Shown one piece after another: positions 26,665 through 36,467 of a DNA stretch of 64,000 nucleotides. Origin of the DNA: Gammaproteobacteria bacterium (GTDB taxonomy: Bacteria > Pseudomonadota > Gammaproteobacteria > Pseudomonadales > Pseudohongiellaceae); contig SHZK01000001.1 of the NCBI GenBank assembly GCA_009692305.1, positions 1-64,000 of the forward strand, read 5' to 3'. How positions within the stretch are numbered: the stretch's first letter is position 1; each line of letters opens with the position of its first letter. The notes below the pieces were generated by a model. It was not told the origin of the DNA. It was given only the letters and a program-made list of their open reading frames with translations, and did not search any database. A program made the position numbers and the translations under genes.

Positions 26665-27219
26665 TCAATTTACCCTGGTCAGAACGATACTCGCATAGCC
26701 GACATTGTTGCTGTAAAAACCGTGGCTGTCGTTTATAAACAGGGTGAGGTTGCCGTCACAAGTTGCGACGAAGTTGTAACTACCACTAGCTTCATCAAGG
26801 GTTAAATCAGAAACGCCCTGCAGACTGCCCGACTTGCAGTTCGGTTGCATCAACATCAGTTCAAACCAGTTGTGCGAGCGCGAGCGCCGCAGCAAGCCTT
26901 CCCACGGCGACCGCCGCAGGCTGTTGTCGAATCCTTGCTCATCCAGCTTGACGCCAGCTTCGTTGCGCTCGATGGTGCTATCGATCCAGTAGCTGAGCTG
27001 ATTTATATGCAGCTGATAGCTCAAGCCAGATTGCAGACTAACACCAGTGTCAAACGCCGGATCTTTGGTAAAGAAATGCACGGTGACCGGTTCCCCTTGT
27101 GTAATCGCCTGACCAACAGTGCTACTGCCAAAGGGCAACCATGCAGGCGTGGCGCATGCGGACAGCGTCAGCGCGGATAAAAAGAATAATGCGAGTTTCA
27201 AGATTGCTGATTTTTGCAT
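26665..27219 (-). CDS. Putative lipoprotein, function unknown
   Basis: 184 aa from ATG 27219; a TTG three codons upstream is less likely. Lipobox LSAC with Cys 22 after a hydrophobic stretch, so it should be lipidated; the +2 residue Ala does not signal inner-membrane retention. The body is beta-rich (QSGLSYQLHINQLSYWIDST; SGSYNFVATCDGNLTLFIN), with two Cys that could form a disulfide. No family recognised. Confidence 0.68.
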   Translation of the reverse strand: MQKSAILKLALFFLSALTLSACATPAWLPFGSSTVGQAITQGEPVTVHFFTKDPAFDTGVSLQSGLSYQLHINQLSYWIDSTIERNEAGVKLDEQGFDNSLRRSPWEGLLRRSRSHNWFELMLMQPNCKSGSLQGVSDLTLDEASGSYNFVATCDGNLTLFINDSHGFYSNNVGYASIVLTRVN

Positions 27220-27295
27220 GTTTACCAAACCCTGTATGAGAAATATTCCAGCGCAACTTGATTGGCAGTCTACCCTTACAGATGCACAAGCTCAA

Positions 27296-28720
27296 TTACT
27301 TGAGTTGCCAGCCGTCTGCGGGTGCCAATACCGAACGGACTGCATTCGAATCCAGCCATCGGCGCGCGGCAACATCGTTACGCAAATAGCTGTCCCAGAA
27401 TGCGGTGCTGATGGCCTTGATAGCAGGATGGTGAGCCGGATTACGGGGATTCTGCAGCACCGAGACCGGACGCTCGGTAAAAGCATGATGCTCGCCTTCG
27501 AACAACACGAGTTCATATTTATTACCGGGCGGTAAGGCAGGGAATACTGCCAGTCGGTCCGCCACGGTCGTGTCGTTGATGGGTGACACATCCCGCGTGC
27601 CGGTCATCAGCAGCCAGGGAATATTCACGTTGCCCAGTAATTGCGCGGCGGTTGCGATGTTGGTGACGCTGCCGCTCAATGGCATGGCCGCCTTGATGCG
27701 TGGGTCGCGCGTAGGGTAGTTCAGCCAGGGCACAATTTCGCCGCTTGTGGTTTGGGTGGTGCGCGCCCCAAAAGAGTGTCCGGCCATACCGATACGGTCC
27801 AAGGCCAGGCGCTTACCCAAAATATGTGTGGTGTCTGCATTCCACAGCTGCAGCTGGTCGATGATGGCACTGACATCAGCAATGCGCGCCACCAGATTTG
27901 CGGTGCTCGAGGCTGCTTGCATAACGGCTAGTATCTGGGAGGCCGGCACGCCTTCGAGAATCTTGCCATCACTTCCAGCATGTTGCATGAACACAACCAC
28001 ATAGCCGCGCGCCGACCAGTGCTGACCAAGATACACGGCGGTCTCATAAGTACCGCCCAGACCATGACTGAACAGTACTATCGGAGCCGGCGTCGTTGTC
28101 TGGGGCAGGAAAACCAGCAAGGGCAGCTCACGGTTGCGAGTGCTGTCCAGCATCGTGGTGGTGAAAGACTGGGTAGTGGCAGCGGTAATCTGCAATGGGT
28201 CGTAGTTGGAGATGGAGATCTGCAAGGGCGAGCCACTGTAATAAATTTCCCCAGGTTCCGCGGTGACATTATAGGCAAGATAAAAAGCCAGATTGCTGCC
28301 AGCCAGACCGAGTGCACCCAACGCGATGTTGTCGATGATTGGAAGTTCCTTGCGTGCCGGCAGTGGCGCATTCGGCACGGTGGCGAGCAGGCTGGCTGGA
28401 TTGCCATTCCAGGGCTGAAAATTGCCACTGGCATTGCGCATAAACAACTGGCCATCGAGACTGAGCAACAAGAACAGATTGGCAGTCTGGTTGGTATGTA
28501 TAGGATCGACTTCGATTTGCGCCCGAATGGTAATCGCGTCAGCAGCGAGGAAGTCATTGCGAAACGCGGCGCCAGCAGTATTCGCGCCGATGCGGAAAAT
28601 TGCTGCAGTGGGTTTGCCACTGGCGGCGGTGGCATTGGCCAGCGCAGGTAGCTCTGCCGCCGCGGCGAATATTGGCAGTAACCAGGCCAGGATCAAGCCT
28701 AGCAGCAACAGCCTCGGCAA
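27296..28720 (-). CDS. Exported alpha/beta hydrolase, PAF-acetylhydrolase/dienelactone hydrolase-like
   Basis: 474 aa from a TTG at 28720, the best start because it opens a signal peptide (MPRLLLLGLILAWLLPIFAA). An N-terminal ~165-residue beta domain precedes the hydrolase. Hydrolase motifs: PIVLFSHGLGGTYETAVYLG (oxyanion), nucleophile GMAGHSFGARTT (GHSFG), acid TGTRDVSP, and His in FEGEHHAFTE. The GHSFG and late GEHHAF are reminiscent of PAF acetylhydrolase-type lipases. Substrate unknown. It has its own strand context with the lipoprotein gene 76 bp downstream. Confidence 0.82.
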   Translation of the reverse strand: MPRLLLLGLILAWLLPIFAAAAELPALANATAASGKPTAAIFRIGANTAGAAFRNDFLAADAITIRAQIEVDPIHTNQTANLFLLLSLDGQLFMRNASGNFQPWNGNPASLLATVPNAPLPARKELPIIDNIALGALGLAGSNLAFYLAYNVTAEPGEIYYSGSPLQISISNYDPLQITAATTQSFTTTMLDSTRNRELPLLVFLPQTTTPAPIVLFSHGLGGTYETAVYLGQHWSARGYVVVFMQHAGSDGKILEGVPASQILAVMQAASSTANLVARIADVSAIIDQLQLWNADTTHILGKRLALDRIGMAGHSFGARTTQTTSGEIVPWLNYPTRDPRIKAAMPLSGSVTNIATAAQLLGNVNIPWLLMTGTRDVSPINDTTVADRLAVFPALPPGNKYELVLFEGEHHAFTERPVSVLQNPRNPAHHPAIKAISTAFWDSYLRNDVAARRWLDSNAVRSVLAPADGWQLK

Positions 28721-28884
28721 TACTGACTTGTAGGCTATGGGATTAATGGGTATGTTCTCTTGGTCGCGATTAGTGGGACCCCAGTGTAAACGCCAAGTAG
28801 TCTCTCACAAGCTCCAGCACGGAATCCTGTAGCAGAACGCATAAGTGGCTAGTGCGTTGATCGGCACATCAAATTCAGCAAATT

Positions 28885-28946
28885 GGACATCCACAAATTA
28901 GATACAAGAATTCAATAGGTTAGGTCAGCATATTATGCGAGTGTCC
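28885..28946. repeat. Short GGAC...GTCC element, copy C1
   Basis: 62-nt element beginning GGACATCCACAAATTA and ending TTATGCGAGTGTCC. The ends resemble those of C2 (29648-29710) on the other side of the site-2 protease gene; the inverted arms here are degenerate. Confidence 0.55.
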
Positions 28947-28978
28947 GGTTACTTCTATGCCTGCCGCAGTGAACACAC

Positions 28979-29617
28979 ATGTTGCAGCTAATCTATGCTG
29001 GGCAGTATTTCCTGTTCACCGCTATGCTGCTGGCGATTATTTTTTCACTGACCCTGCATGAATACGGCCATGCTGCCAGCGCCTGGCTCTTGGGTGACAG
29101 CACCGCCCAGCAACAGGGACGGCTGACGCTAAATCCCGTGGCCCACATCGATCCGTTGGGCCTGTTGATGGTGATCTTTATCGGCTTTGGTTATGCCAAG
29201 CCCGTTCCCACCAATCCGAGTCGGATTCGCCATAGTTGGGGTAATGCGGCGGTAGCGGCGGCCGGTCCGGGCATGAATCTGCTGCTGGCGGTGGTGTCCA
29301 TCAATTGGTTGCAGTATCTGGTTATGGGCAACAACCCCGGCGAGTCCACTCCAATCATCCTGTTTTTGTCATTGATGGCGCAGATCAACCTGCTGTTGAT
29401 GCTGTTTAACCTGTTACCGTTCGGGCCCCTGGACGGGCATTACATCATGTCTTGGCTGCTACCGACCAGCATGCGCTATCAATATGACTATTACAATAAT
29501 CGCTATGGTGCCCAGCTATTTCTGTTGCTGATCATTCTCAGTATCTTCGGCGTTCCCATTTTCAGTTTCGTCATGAATCTCAGTCAGACTTTGCTCCCCT
29601 ACCTGTTGATTTTCTAG
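28979..29617 (+). CDS. Site-2 protease family (M50) membrane protein
   Basis: 212 aa with about five hydrophobic segments. The zinc site HEYGH (HExxH) lies at residues ~23-27 in SLTLHEYGHAASAWLLGD, and the third ligand Asp is in the late LLPFGPLDGHYI motif (NxxPxxxLDG type). This is the compact M50 architecture without a PDZ domain, close to the YwhC/SpoIVFB-like branch. It would cleave substrates within the membrane; targets are unknown. Flanked on both sides by the C1/C2 repeats. Confidence 0.87.
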   Translation: MLQLIYAGQYFLFTAMLLAIIFSLTLHEYGHAASAWLLGDSTAQQQGRLTLNPVAHIDPLGLLMVIFIGFGYAKPVPTNPSRIRHSWGNAAVAAAGPGMNLLLAVVSINWLQYLVMGNNPGESTPIILFLSLMAQINLLLMLFNLLPFGPLDGHYIMSWLLPTSMRYQYDYYNNRYGAQLFLLLIILSIFGVPIFSFVMNLSQTLLPYLLIF

Positions 29618-29647
29618 AACTTTGTAGAGAACTTTGCACAGAACTTT

Positions 29648-29710
29648 GGACGCCCACAAATTAGGACAAGTAGCTGCCAGAGGCTGAATCTTGAAATTAT
29701 GTGGGTGTCC
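29648..29710. repeat. Short GGAC...GTCC element, copy C2
   Basis: 63-nt element: GGACGCCCACAAATTA pairs with AATTATGTGGGTGTCC (15-bp arms, few mismatches). The left part matches C1 at 14 of 16 positions, the right part at about 12 of 14. REP-like in form. Between 29620 and 29650 there is also a short imperfect 12-bp tandem (AACTTTG units). Confidence 0.65.
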
Positions 29711-29853
29711 TTCTAACCGTGTTCTAACCGTCTTTCTAACCCGTTCTATCTAAAGGGGCCATAACGCCGGAAAATGCCATGAACAGCGCAATCAGTTGCA
29801 AAATGACGTATCCTTAGAGCTCCAATTCTGGATGTATTTTGAGGAGAGTCGGT

Positions 29854-30018
29854 GTGGTCAAGCCCAACTATGCTTTCGATAAGCGCCAGAAAGAAATAGC
29901 CAGAAAGAAAAAGAAGGAAGATAAGCGCTTGCAAAAAGCGGGAGTAGACGACAGTAAGTCGCAGGATCATCAAGCTTTGTCAGGAAGTACTGATAAAGTA
30001 GTTGCAGCCAGCGACTGA
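29854..30018 (+). CDS. Small, very basic conserved-type protein
   Basis: 54 aa from a GTG at 29854 with a strong GAGGAGA ribosome site 6 nt upstream. The protein begins VVKPNYAFDKRQKEIARKKK and is Lys/Arg-rich for its first 30 residues; the tail is polar. Short proteins with the MVKPNYxFxKRQ start occur widely in gammaproteobacteria and are often annotated as hypothetical; nucleic-acid or ribosome contact is a guess from charge. It lies 70 bp upstream of the cold-shock gene on the same strand. Confidence 0.75.
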   Translation: MVKPNYAFDKRQKEIARKKKKEDKRLQKAGVDDSKSQDHQALSGSTDKVVAASD

Positions 30019-30088
30019 TTCAAAGTAAGCCAGTTGTAGTCAGTGAATGTTAGCTATTGAAATTTAATAACGTAAAGGAAAGTACGAC

Positions 30089-30295
30089 ATGAGTTCAGGT
30101 ACAGTAAAGTGGTTCAATGCAGACAAAGGTTTTGGTTTCATTACTCCAGATGATGGTGGCAAAGATCTGTTTGTGCATCATTCAGAAATCCAGAGTGGCG
30201 GCGGGTATTCCAAGCTTAGCGATGGCCAGAAAGTAACATTTGAAGTTGGGCAAGGCCAGAAAGGTCCGTGTGCCAATAAGGTTAAACCTCTCTAG
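30089..30295 (+). CDS. Cold shock protein, CspA family
   Basis: 68 aa single cold-shock domain. RNP1 is KGFGFI and RNP2 is DLFVHHSEI (FVHxS type), after the GTVKWFN start. It binds single-stranded RNA/DNA and melts RNA structure. AAAGGA lies 9 nt upstream of the ATG. The Gly-rich loop SGGGYSKL is typical of the stationary-phase or constitutive CspD/CspC-like members. No long CspA-type 5' leader with a cold box was recognised. Confidence 0.95.
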   Translation: MSSGTVKWFNADKGFGFITPDDGGKDLFVHHSEIQSGGGYSKLSDGQKVTFEVGQGQKGPCANKVKPL

Positions 30296-30327
30296 TTCTA
30301 GCAATTGGTCGGGTCTGAGTCAGCGTT

Positions 30328-31131
30328 TTGCGCATAACTCTATTGTGTAACAAGGACCTAGCCAGCTGCGTGGCACTGAATTATCTGGTGCCGGCGCTGA
30401 GTGAGCACGAGCTGACTGTGTTCGTCTCATCCAGCGTCGGTAATCAGACCCCAGCATCTGCAGATCTGTTGCTGCTGAAGTTTTATGAGCAACAGTTGTT
30501 CAACGATATTCTGTTTCCCCTGCTCGATGAAAGTCACGCCTATAAAACACCGCGCCTATTGAGTTTTTCGCGGCTGTCCAAATTGATCGGTAAACCCATA
30601 GAAGTCCTGCAAGGCATCAATCAACCGCAGGGATTGCAACGGTTCGCGACGAGTGCGCCGCAACTGGTGCTTTCTATCCGCTTCGGTTCGATTCTAAAAG
30701 AAGCTGCTCTGGCCATACCCGAACTCGGCGTGCTGAACCTGCATTCTGGTCTGTTACCGAACTACCAGGGCGTAATGGCTACCTTTCGTGCATTATTAAA
30801 CGGTGACAAGGAAATTGGCACGACCCTGCACTGGATCGACGACAGCAGCATCGACACCGGCCGCATCATCGCCACCACTGCCATGCCAGTAACTACAGGC
30901 AAATCTTATTTGTGGCATGTGCTCGCGCTGTATGAGCAGGGTTGCAAGACCATGCTGGCGGCGGTGGCGCAATTGGCACAAGGCACCACACCTGTTGCCA
31001 GTCCACAACCATCAGGCGGTAACTACTTCAGCTTTCCCTCTCAGGCCGAACTGGACGCGTTCCACGCTGCCGGCTGGGAACTGGTGATTCCCCGGGAAAT
31101 TGACCATATCGCGAAGCAGTTCATGGGATGA
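30328..31131 (+). CDS. Formyltransferase family protein
   Basis: 267 aa from TTG 30328, which is where homologues begin (xRITLLCNKDLASCVALN); a stop lies just upstream, so no longer form is possible. The catalytic N-H-D set of formyl transferases is visible: NLHSGLLPNYQG (Asn and His) and the TTLHWIDDSSIDTGRI segment (Asp). It lacks the C-terminal domain of methionyl-tRNA formyltransferase, so it more likely acts on an amino sugar or small amine, with 10-formyl-THF as donor. Substrate unknown. Confidence 0.8.
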   Translation: MRITLLCNKDLASCVALNYLVPALSEHELTVFVSSSVGNQTPASADLLLLKFYEQQLFNDILFPLLDESHAYKTPRLLSFSRLSKLIGKPIEVLQGINQPQGLQRFATSAPQLVLSIRFGSILKEAALAIPELGVLNLHSGLLPNYQGVMATFRALLNGDKEIGTTLHWIDDSSIDTGRIIATTAMPVTTGKSYLWHVLALYEQGCKTMLAAVAQLAQGTTPVASPQPSGGNYFSFPSQAELDAFHAAGWELVIPREIDHIAKQFMG

Positions 31132-31274
31132 ATTGTCACTATTAACAATGGTAATCTGCCTGCCAGTTTTGAGTAATCGGAAGCGCGCGTAAGTGTCATG
31201 CAACGCAGATGTTGCAGTCGCAACAGCTGCTTGTAAAGGAAGCAACAAGGAACACTAACCGGGATAGACCATCA

Positions 31275-31895
31275 ATGAGCGAACTTGTTTTTTATACCAA
31301 TCCGCTTTCACGTGGCCGCATCGTGCACTGGATGCTGGAAGAATTGGGCATGCCGTACAAGACTGAGTGGATCAACTACGGCGAGCAGATGAAGTCGGCG
31401 GCCTATCGCAAGATCAATCCGATGGGAAAAGTTCCGGCAATCAAACACAACGGCGCCGTAGTTACCGAAACGGCCGCGATTTGCACGTACCTCGCATTAC
31501 AATTTCCCCAGAAGAAATTGATTCCGCCAAAAGGCGATCCGCGGCTTGCAGATTTCATGCGCTGGATGTTCTTCGCCGCCGCACCATTGGAGCTGGCAAC
31601 CACGGTGCGCGCCATGAACTGGGAAGTGCCAGCCGAACGCGAAGGCATGGTTGGTTTCGGCACGCAGAACGATGTGCTGAATACGCTGGAGCTGGCGCTT
31701 GGCAAGGGTCCGTTTATTTGCGGAGAATTGTTCACCGCTGTGGATGTGTATCTGGGTTCTGCCCTGATCTGGGGTATGCAATTCGGTACACTGGAGAAGC
31801 GCCCCGCGTTTGCAAAATACACGGCACGATTGGTGCAGCGACCGGCGTCGGTACGTGCGCTCAAGCTGAACGAAGACCAGCTCGCGAGTGGATAG
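31275..31895 (+). CDS. Glutathione S-transferase family protein
   Basis: 206 aa from ATG 31275 (MSELVFYTNPLSRG), the normal GST start; the frame is open 22 codons further up. Thioredoxin-like N-terminal domain with Ser in NPLSRGRIVHW (candidate catalytic residue), GKVPAIKHNG (cis-Pro) and TETAAICTYLA. Helical C-terminal domain with GPFICGELFTAVDVYLGSAL. It differs clearly from the GST at 2298-2927, so it is not a recent duplicate. Confidence 0.88.
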   Translation: MSELVFYTNPLSRGRIVHWMLEELGMPYKTEWINYGEQMKSAAYRKINPMGKVPAIKHNGAVVTETAAICTYLALQFPQKKLIPPKGDPRLADFMRWMFFAAAPLELATTVRAMNWEVPAEREGMVGFGTQNDVLNTLELALGKGPFICGELFTAVDVYLGSALIWGMQFGTLEKRPAFAKYTARLVQRPASVRALKLNEDQLASG

Positions 31896-31966
31896 TCTTA
31901 GCAGGATGCAGTGGCTTACGCGATTGCATAGATTAAGTATCGTTTGAATACGAGCGCAGTTTGAAT

Positions 31967-32500
31967 ATGAGTGCAGTACAAATAAGAGAAGCTACCATAG
32001 AAGACGCCAATGCCGTTTTTAATTTGTATCGGGCCGTCGCCAAAATCCCCGGTGGTCTGGCGCGACTTGAAGCAGAAATAAGTCACGACTACATCGCCAA
32101 AATTCTGCAGCACTTAGCTCTTTCCGGCCTCATGTTGCTCGCTACCAACAACAGCAGTGGCGAGCAACGCGTCGTGGGTTGCATCCACGCCTATACACCA
32201 GCGTTATATTGTTTCTCCCATGTTCTGTCTGAGCTCACGATTGCCGTGCATCCAGAACAGCAGGGGACAGGAGTGGGACGTTTGCTGTTCTCCGGGTTCA
32301 TGCAAAAAGTAGCGACTGGTTTGCTACACATTGATCGAGTGGAATTGATTTCAAGGCAATCAAATCGCAAGGCGATCGAATTTTATACTTCGATGGGCTT
32401 CGTGCAGGAAGGGGAAATGCGGGGACGGATCAAGAATATTGATGGCAGTCTGGAGAGTGATATCCCCATGGCGTGGACCAGATCGTCACTCACTAAATAG
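31967..32500 (+). CDS. GNAT family N-acetyltransferase
   Basis: 177 aa from ATG 31967. Acetyl-CoA-binding motif A is HPEQQGTGVGRLLFSGFM (Q/RxxGxG/A), and motif B is RQSNRKAIEFYTSMGF. Length and layout are those of a single-domain GNAT. Acetyl-group acceptor unknown. Neighbours give no pathway hint. Confidence 0.88.
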   Translation: MSAVQIREATIEDANAVFNLYRAVAKIPGGLARLEAEISHDYIAKILQHLALSGLMLLATNNSSGEQRVVGCIHAYTPALYCFSHVLSELTIAVHPEQQGTGVGRLLFSGFMQKVATGLLHIDRVELISRQSNRKAIEFYTSMGFVQEGEMRGRIKNIDGSLESDIPMAWTRSSLTK

Positions 32501-32532
32501 CGCGAGTTCGCGCCAGACCAGGAGACAGTATT

Positions 32533-34876
32533 ATGAGCAATATGAAAGCAATGCAGTGTCTGTGCGTCATTGTCACTATGGGCTCGGGTGCGCTCACATT
32601 GGCGCAGGAAACTACCAGTCTTGGCGTGCCGGGACTGGAGCAGCCGGTGGAAATTCTCAAGGACAAATGGGGCATCTCCCACATCTACGCCCAGACTGAA
32701 CATGACCTGTTCTTTGCGCAGGGCTATAGCGCGGCCCGGGATCGCTTGTTTCAATTTGAAATCTGGCGCGCGCAAACCACCGGCACCACGGCAGAGATTC
32801 TCGGTCCCAAGGCGCTGCAGCGCGATCACGGCACGCGCCTGTTCAAGTTTCGCGGTGATATGACCGCCGAGATGAATCATTACCATCCGCGCGGCGCCGC
32901 CATCATCACCGCGTTTGTGCAAGGCGTGAATGCCTACATCAATGTGGCGCTGCAGAATCCGCAAGAATTGTCCCTACCATTCAAGCTGCTCGGCATACAG
33001 CCACAGCATTGGACGGAGGAAGTCGTGATCTCCAGACACCAGGGTTTGCTCGGCAATATCGGCACCGAATATAACATCGGGCGTGCGGTGTGCACGATCG
33101 GCGCGGACAAGGTGAAAGAGCTGCAATATTTTCATCCGCACGATCCTGATCTCACACTGGACCCCATGATCAATTGTGACTCACTCGTCAGCAATGACAT
33201 CTTGGGTTTGTATAATGCTTATCGCGCGCCGCTGCGTTTCGAGCCGGACGATGTGGTGCTGGCCGCGAATCGCAATGCCGACGAATTGTTTGCGGAAATA
33301 GCCGCTCTGGTGTTGCAGGAAGATCAGGAACTGAACAAGCGTCACAAGTCGGATATTGGCAGTAACAACTGGGTCGTCAGTGGTGATCTCACACAGGATG
33401 GCTGGCCCATGATGATGAACGATCCCCATCGCGCCATATCGGTGCCTTCACTGCGTTATTGGGCGCATCTGGTGGGGCCGGGATGGAACGTGATTGGTGG
33501 TGGTGAACCGGAGATTCCCGGTATCTCTATCGGCCACAATGAACAAGCCGCCTGGGGCCTGACTATATTCGAAACTGATGGTGAAGATTTGTACGTGTAT
33601 GAGACGAATCCAGCGAACCCGAACCAGTATCGTTATCAGGGTCAGTGGGAAGACATGCGCATTCTCGAAGAGACGATCAACATTAAAGGAGCTGCATCGG
33701 CAACTGTGCAATTAAAGTACACTCGCCATGGCCCGGTCACATTTGAAGATGCAGCAAATAATCTCGCCTATGCCATTCGCCCGGCGTGGATGGAGATTGG
33801 GGGGTGCGCCGTATCTCGCGTCCCTGCGCGTGAACCAGGCGCAAACCTGGGAAGAGTTTCGGGAAGCAACGAACTACAGCCATATTCCCGGCGAAAATAT
33901 GGTGTGGGCAGATCGGGACGGCAATATTGGCTGGCAGGCGGTGGGCATCGCGCCACTGCGGCGCAATTTTAGCGGCATGGTGCCAGTACCAGGTGATGGA
34001 CGTTATGAATGGGATGGTTATCTGGAAATCAATCAGAAACCAAACTCTTTCAATCCGGCGCAGGGCTTCATCGAAACTTCCAACAGCAACTACACACCCC
34101 CGGATTTTCCCCAGCTGGACGCGATTGGCTATACCTGGACCGACCCGTACCGCTGGTCACGGGCGAGTGAAGTACTGGGTAGTGGTCGCAAGTTCAACAT
34201 GATGGACATGATTCAACTGCAACACGATTATTTGTCGATCCCGGCGCGCACCCTAGTGCCATTTTTCAGAAGCCTCAGCGCGACTGATCCACAAGTCGAG
34301 CAAGCACGCCAGATGCTGTTGAACTGGGATTTTGTGCTGGATCAGGATTCCATCGAGGCGGGTATCTATGTCGCGTTCGAGCGGCAGTTGCTGGAAAACA
34401 TCGAAGACTTGAAGGTGCCAGAGGCGGCAAGCGCATACTTGAGCGTCGGCATGAAAACCACCATCGATATGTTGTTAGCGCCCAATGGTGATTTTGGAGC
34501 AGACCCGATTCAGGGGCGGGACCAGTTTCTGCTGGATACTCTGGCGCAGGGAGTCGCCACTCTGCGGGAAAAGCTGGGCGACAATATCCAAGACTGGGTC
34601 TACGGCCAGGAAGCCTACAAGCACGCTTTGATCCGCCATCCGCTGGGTGGCGCGGTTAATGAAGAAATGCGCGAGTTGCTGGAAGCGGGGCCGGCGCCCC
34701 GGGGTGGCAATGGCTTTACGGTCGGCGCCAATGGCAGTGGCGATAACCAGTCTGGGGGCGCCTCGTTTCGTATTCTGGTGGATACCCGGGACTGGGACAA
34801 CACGCTCGGCATGAATACGCCAGGTCAGGTAGATGATCCCGCGAGCCCACTGTATGACAACCTGTTTGAGTTATAG
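32533..34876 (+). pseudogene. Penicillin acylase family protein, frameshifted
   Basis: AGGAG and ATG 32533 start a signal peptide and the first 419 codons of a penicillin/quorum-quenching acylase (N-terminal nucleophile hydrolase). At 33799-33804 a run of six G shifts the frame; with five G, reading continues as EIGGAPYLASLRVNQAQTW to the stop at 34876, giving ~780 aa, a normal length. The autocatalytic cleavage site and nucleophile are present (GSNNWVVSG, Ser 277), and the beta-subunit motifs continue after the shift (NMVWADRDGNIGWQ; GGNGFTVGANGSG). As written the frame stops at 33972. Either a real mutation or a G-run sequencing error. Confidence 0.85.
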
Positions 34877-34987
34877 GCGAACGACAAATTGTTTCCGGCA
34901 TTCTATTCACGTGCCAAAATAGAATCGGTGTTATACGAGTCCTTGCAACTAACACCCGCGAATTAATAGAAGCACAATGCAAAGGCT

Positions 34988-36463
34988 ATGGGAATGAAAA
35001 AATTGGACAGACAGGACAAGGATGGAACGCGTTTACCAATCAAGATTGACAGCACGTCCAATGGTGAATATGCACCCATAGCTATTTCTCCGGTAAACGT
35101 ACGGGCAAATCAACTTGCCTTGCAACTCGCCACCGAAAACGCAAAACACAAGGGGCAGACCCGCCGCAAGTTTTTGGTGTCCAGTTGCGGGGCAGCGAGC
35201 ACGCTGCTCGCTTTCAATCAGGCCAATGCATATGCCGGCAGGCGTGGCGGCTTTTTTGACTTGCGGCATGAGAGTGCGCTGGATGCCGGTTCTGCTGCCG
35301 CGCAAGTAGAAGGTAATGAATTTATTCTCGATGTGCAGGGTCACTACGTAAACCCGCAAGGTAGCTGGCTGGGAAACATCCCGCTGTTCGCTCGACCCTA
35401 CGCGACCATGGATAAAGCCAGATGCGACGCCGATTCCGACGGCTTTTACTACTCTTACCTTCACTGCCTCGCCGAGAACGAATTCATCAAGGATATTTTT
35501 CTGGATAGCGACACCGACATCATGGTGTTGTCCTTCGTGCCATCGGCGCGGGAGAGTGAACCAGTAACGATTGAGGACGCCGACCGAACCCGTAAAATCG
35601 TCGAGCAATTGCAAGGAGCCAAGCGCCTGATGATTCACGGCAGGGTCAATCCGAACCAGCCAGGTGATCTGGAAGGCATGGATGAGCTGGCGCAGAACTG
35701 GGACATATCAGCTTTCAAAACCTACACCCAGTACGGCCCTGATGGCGTTGGCTTCTATTTGCATGAAGATCCGGGTCTGGCCATGATCGAGCGCGCGCGG
35801 CGCCTCGGTGTGCGCAATATCTGTGTGCACAAGGGATTGCCGTTCGGACCGCAGACTTACCAGCACAGCCAGTGTCAGGATATTGGCATAGTCGCGAAAA
35901 TGTTTCCGGACATGAATTTTCTGGTGTATCACTCCGGGTTTGTCGCCGAGGTGGAGGAACAGGATTTCGTGGCCGGCGCGGGACGCGATGGCATCGACAC
36001 ACTGATTCAGTCCTTGCTGGACAATGGCGTAACGCCCAATTCCAACGTCTATGCCGAATTGGGCAGCACCTGGCGCTTCCTGATGCGTGATCCGAACAAT
36101 GCCGCGCATGCGCTGGGCAAATTATTCAAATATGTCGGTGAAGATAATGTGTTATGGGGCACCGATTCCATCTGGTATGGCTCACCGCAAGATCAGATCC
36201 AGGCCTTCAGGACCTTCCAGATTTCCGCCGAATACCGGGATCGGTTCGGCTACCCGGAAATTACCCCGGAGCTGCGCAAGAAAGTATTCGGATTGAATGC
36301 GGCAAAGCCATATGACATCAGCACTGTTGAAATTCGTTTGCTCAATGGCAATGACCAGGTCGCCCAGGAGAAGCGTTCTTATCAGGAGAATCCGCAGCCT
36401 TCATTTCTCACCCATGGTCCGAAGAATCGGCGTGAGTTCCTCAATTTCCTGAAGTGGAGCTGA
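34988..36463 (+). CDS. Tat-exported amidohydrolase (amidohydrolase_2 type)
   Basis: 491 aa. A Tat signal sits unusually deep: TRRKFLVSSCGAASTLLAF begins near residue 58, after a polar leader; the start could therefore be later, and the ATG at 34994 is better spaced from AAAGG than 34988. The catalytic domain shows LDVQGHYVNP near its beginning, KGLPFG, LVYHSGF, and the C-terminal LWGTDSIWYGSPQDQIQAF motif (Asp-containing last strand), as in the amidohydrolase_2 TIM barrel (ACMSD-like). Likely a metal-dependent decarboxylase or hydrolase in the periplasm; substrate unknown. Confidence 0.8.
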   Translation: MGMKKLDRQDKDGTRLPIKIDSTSNGEYAPIAISPVNVRANQLALQLATENAKHKGQTRRKFLVSSCGAASTLLAFNQANAYAGRRGGFFDLRHESALDAGSAAAQVEGNEFILDVQGHYVNPQGSWLGNIPLFARPYATMDKARCDADSDGFYYSYLHCLAENEFIKDIFLDSDTDIMVLSFVPSARESEPVTIEDADRTRKIVEQLQGAKRLMIHGRVNPNQPGDLEGMDELAQNWDISAFKTYTQYGPDGVGFYLHEDPGLAMIERARRLGVRNICVHKGLPFGPQTYQHSQCQDIGIVAKMFPDMNFLVYHSGFVAEVEEQDFVAGAGRDGIDTLIQSLLDNGVTPNSNVYAELGSTWRFLMRDPNNAAHALGKLFKYVGEDNVLWGTDSIWYGSPQDQIQAFRTFQISAEYRDRFGYPEITPELRKKVFGLNAAKPYDISTVEIRLLNGNDQVAQEKRSYQENPQPSFLTHGPKNRREFLNFLKWS

Positions 36464-36467
36464 TGTT

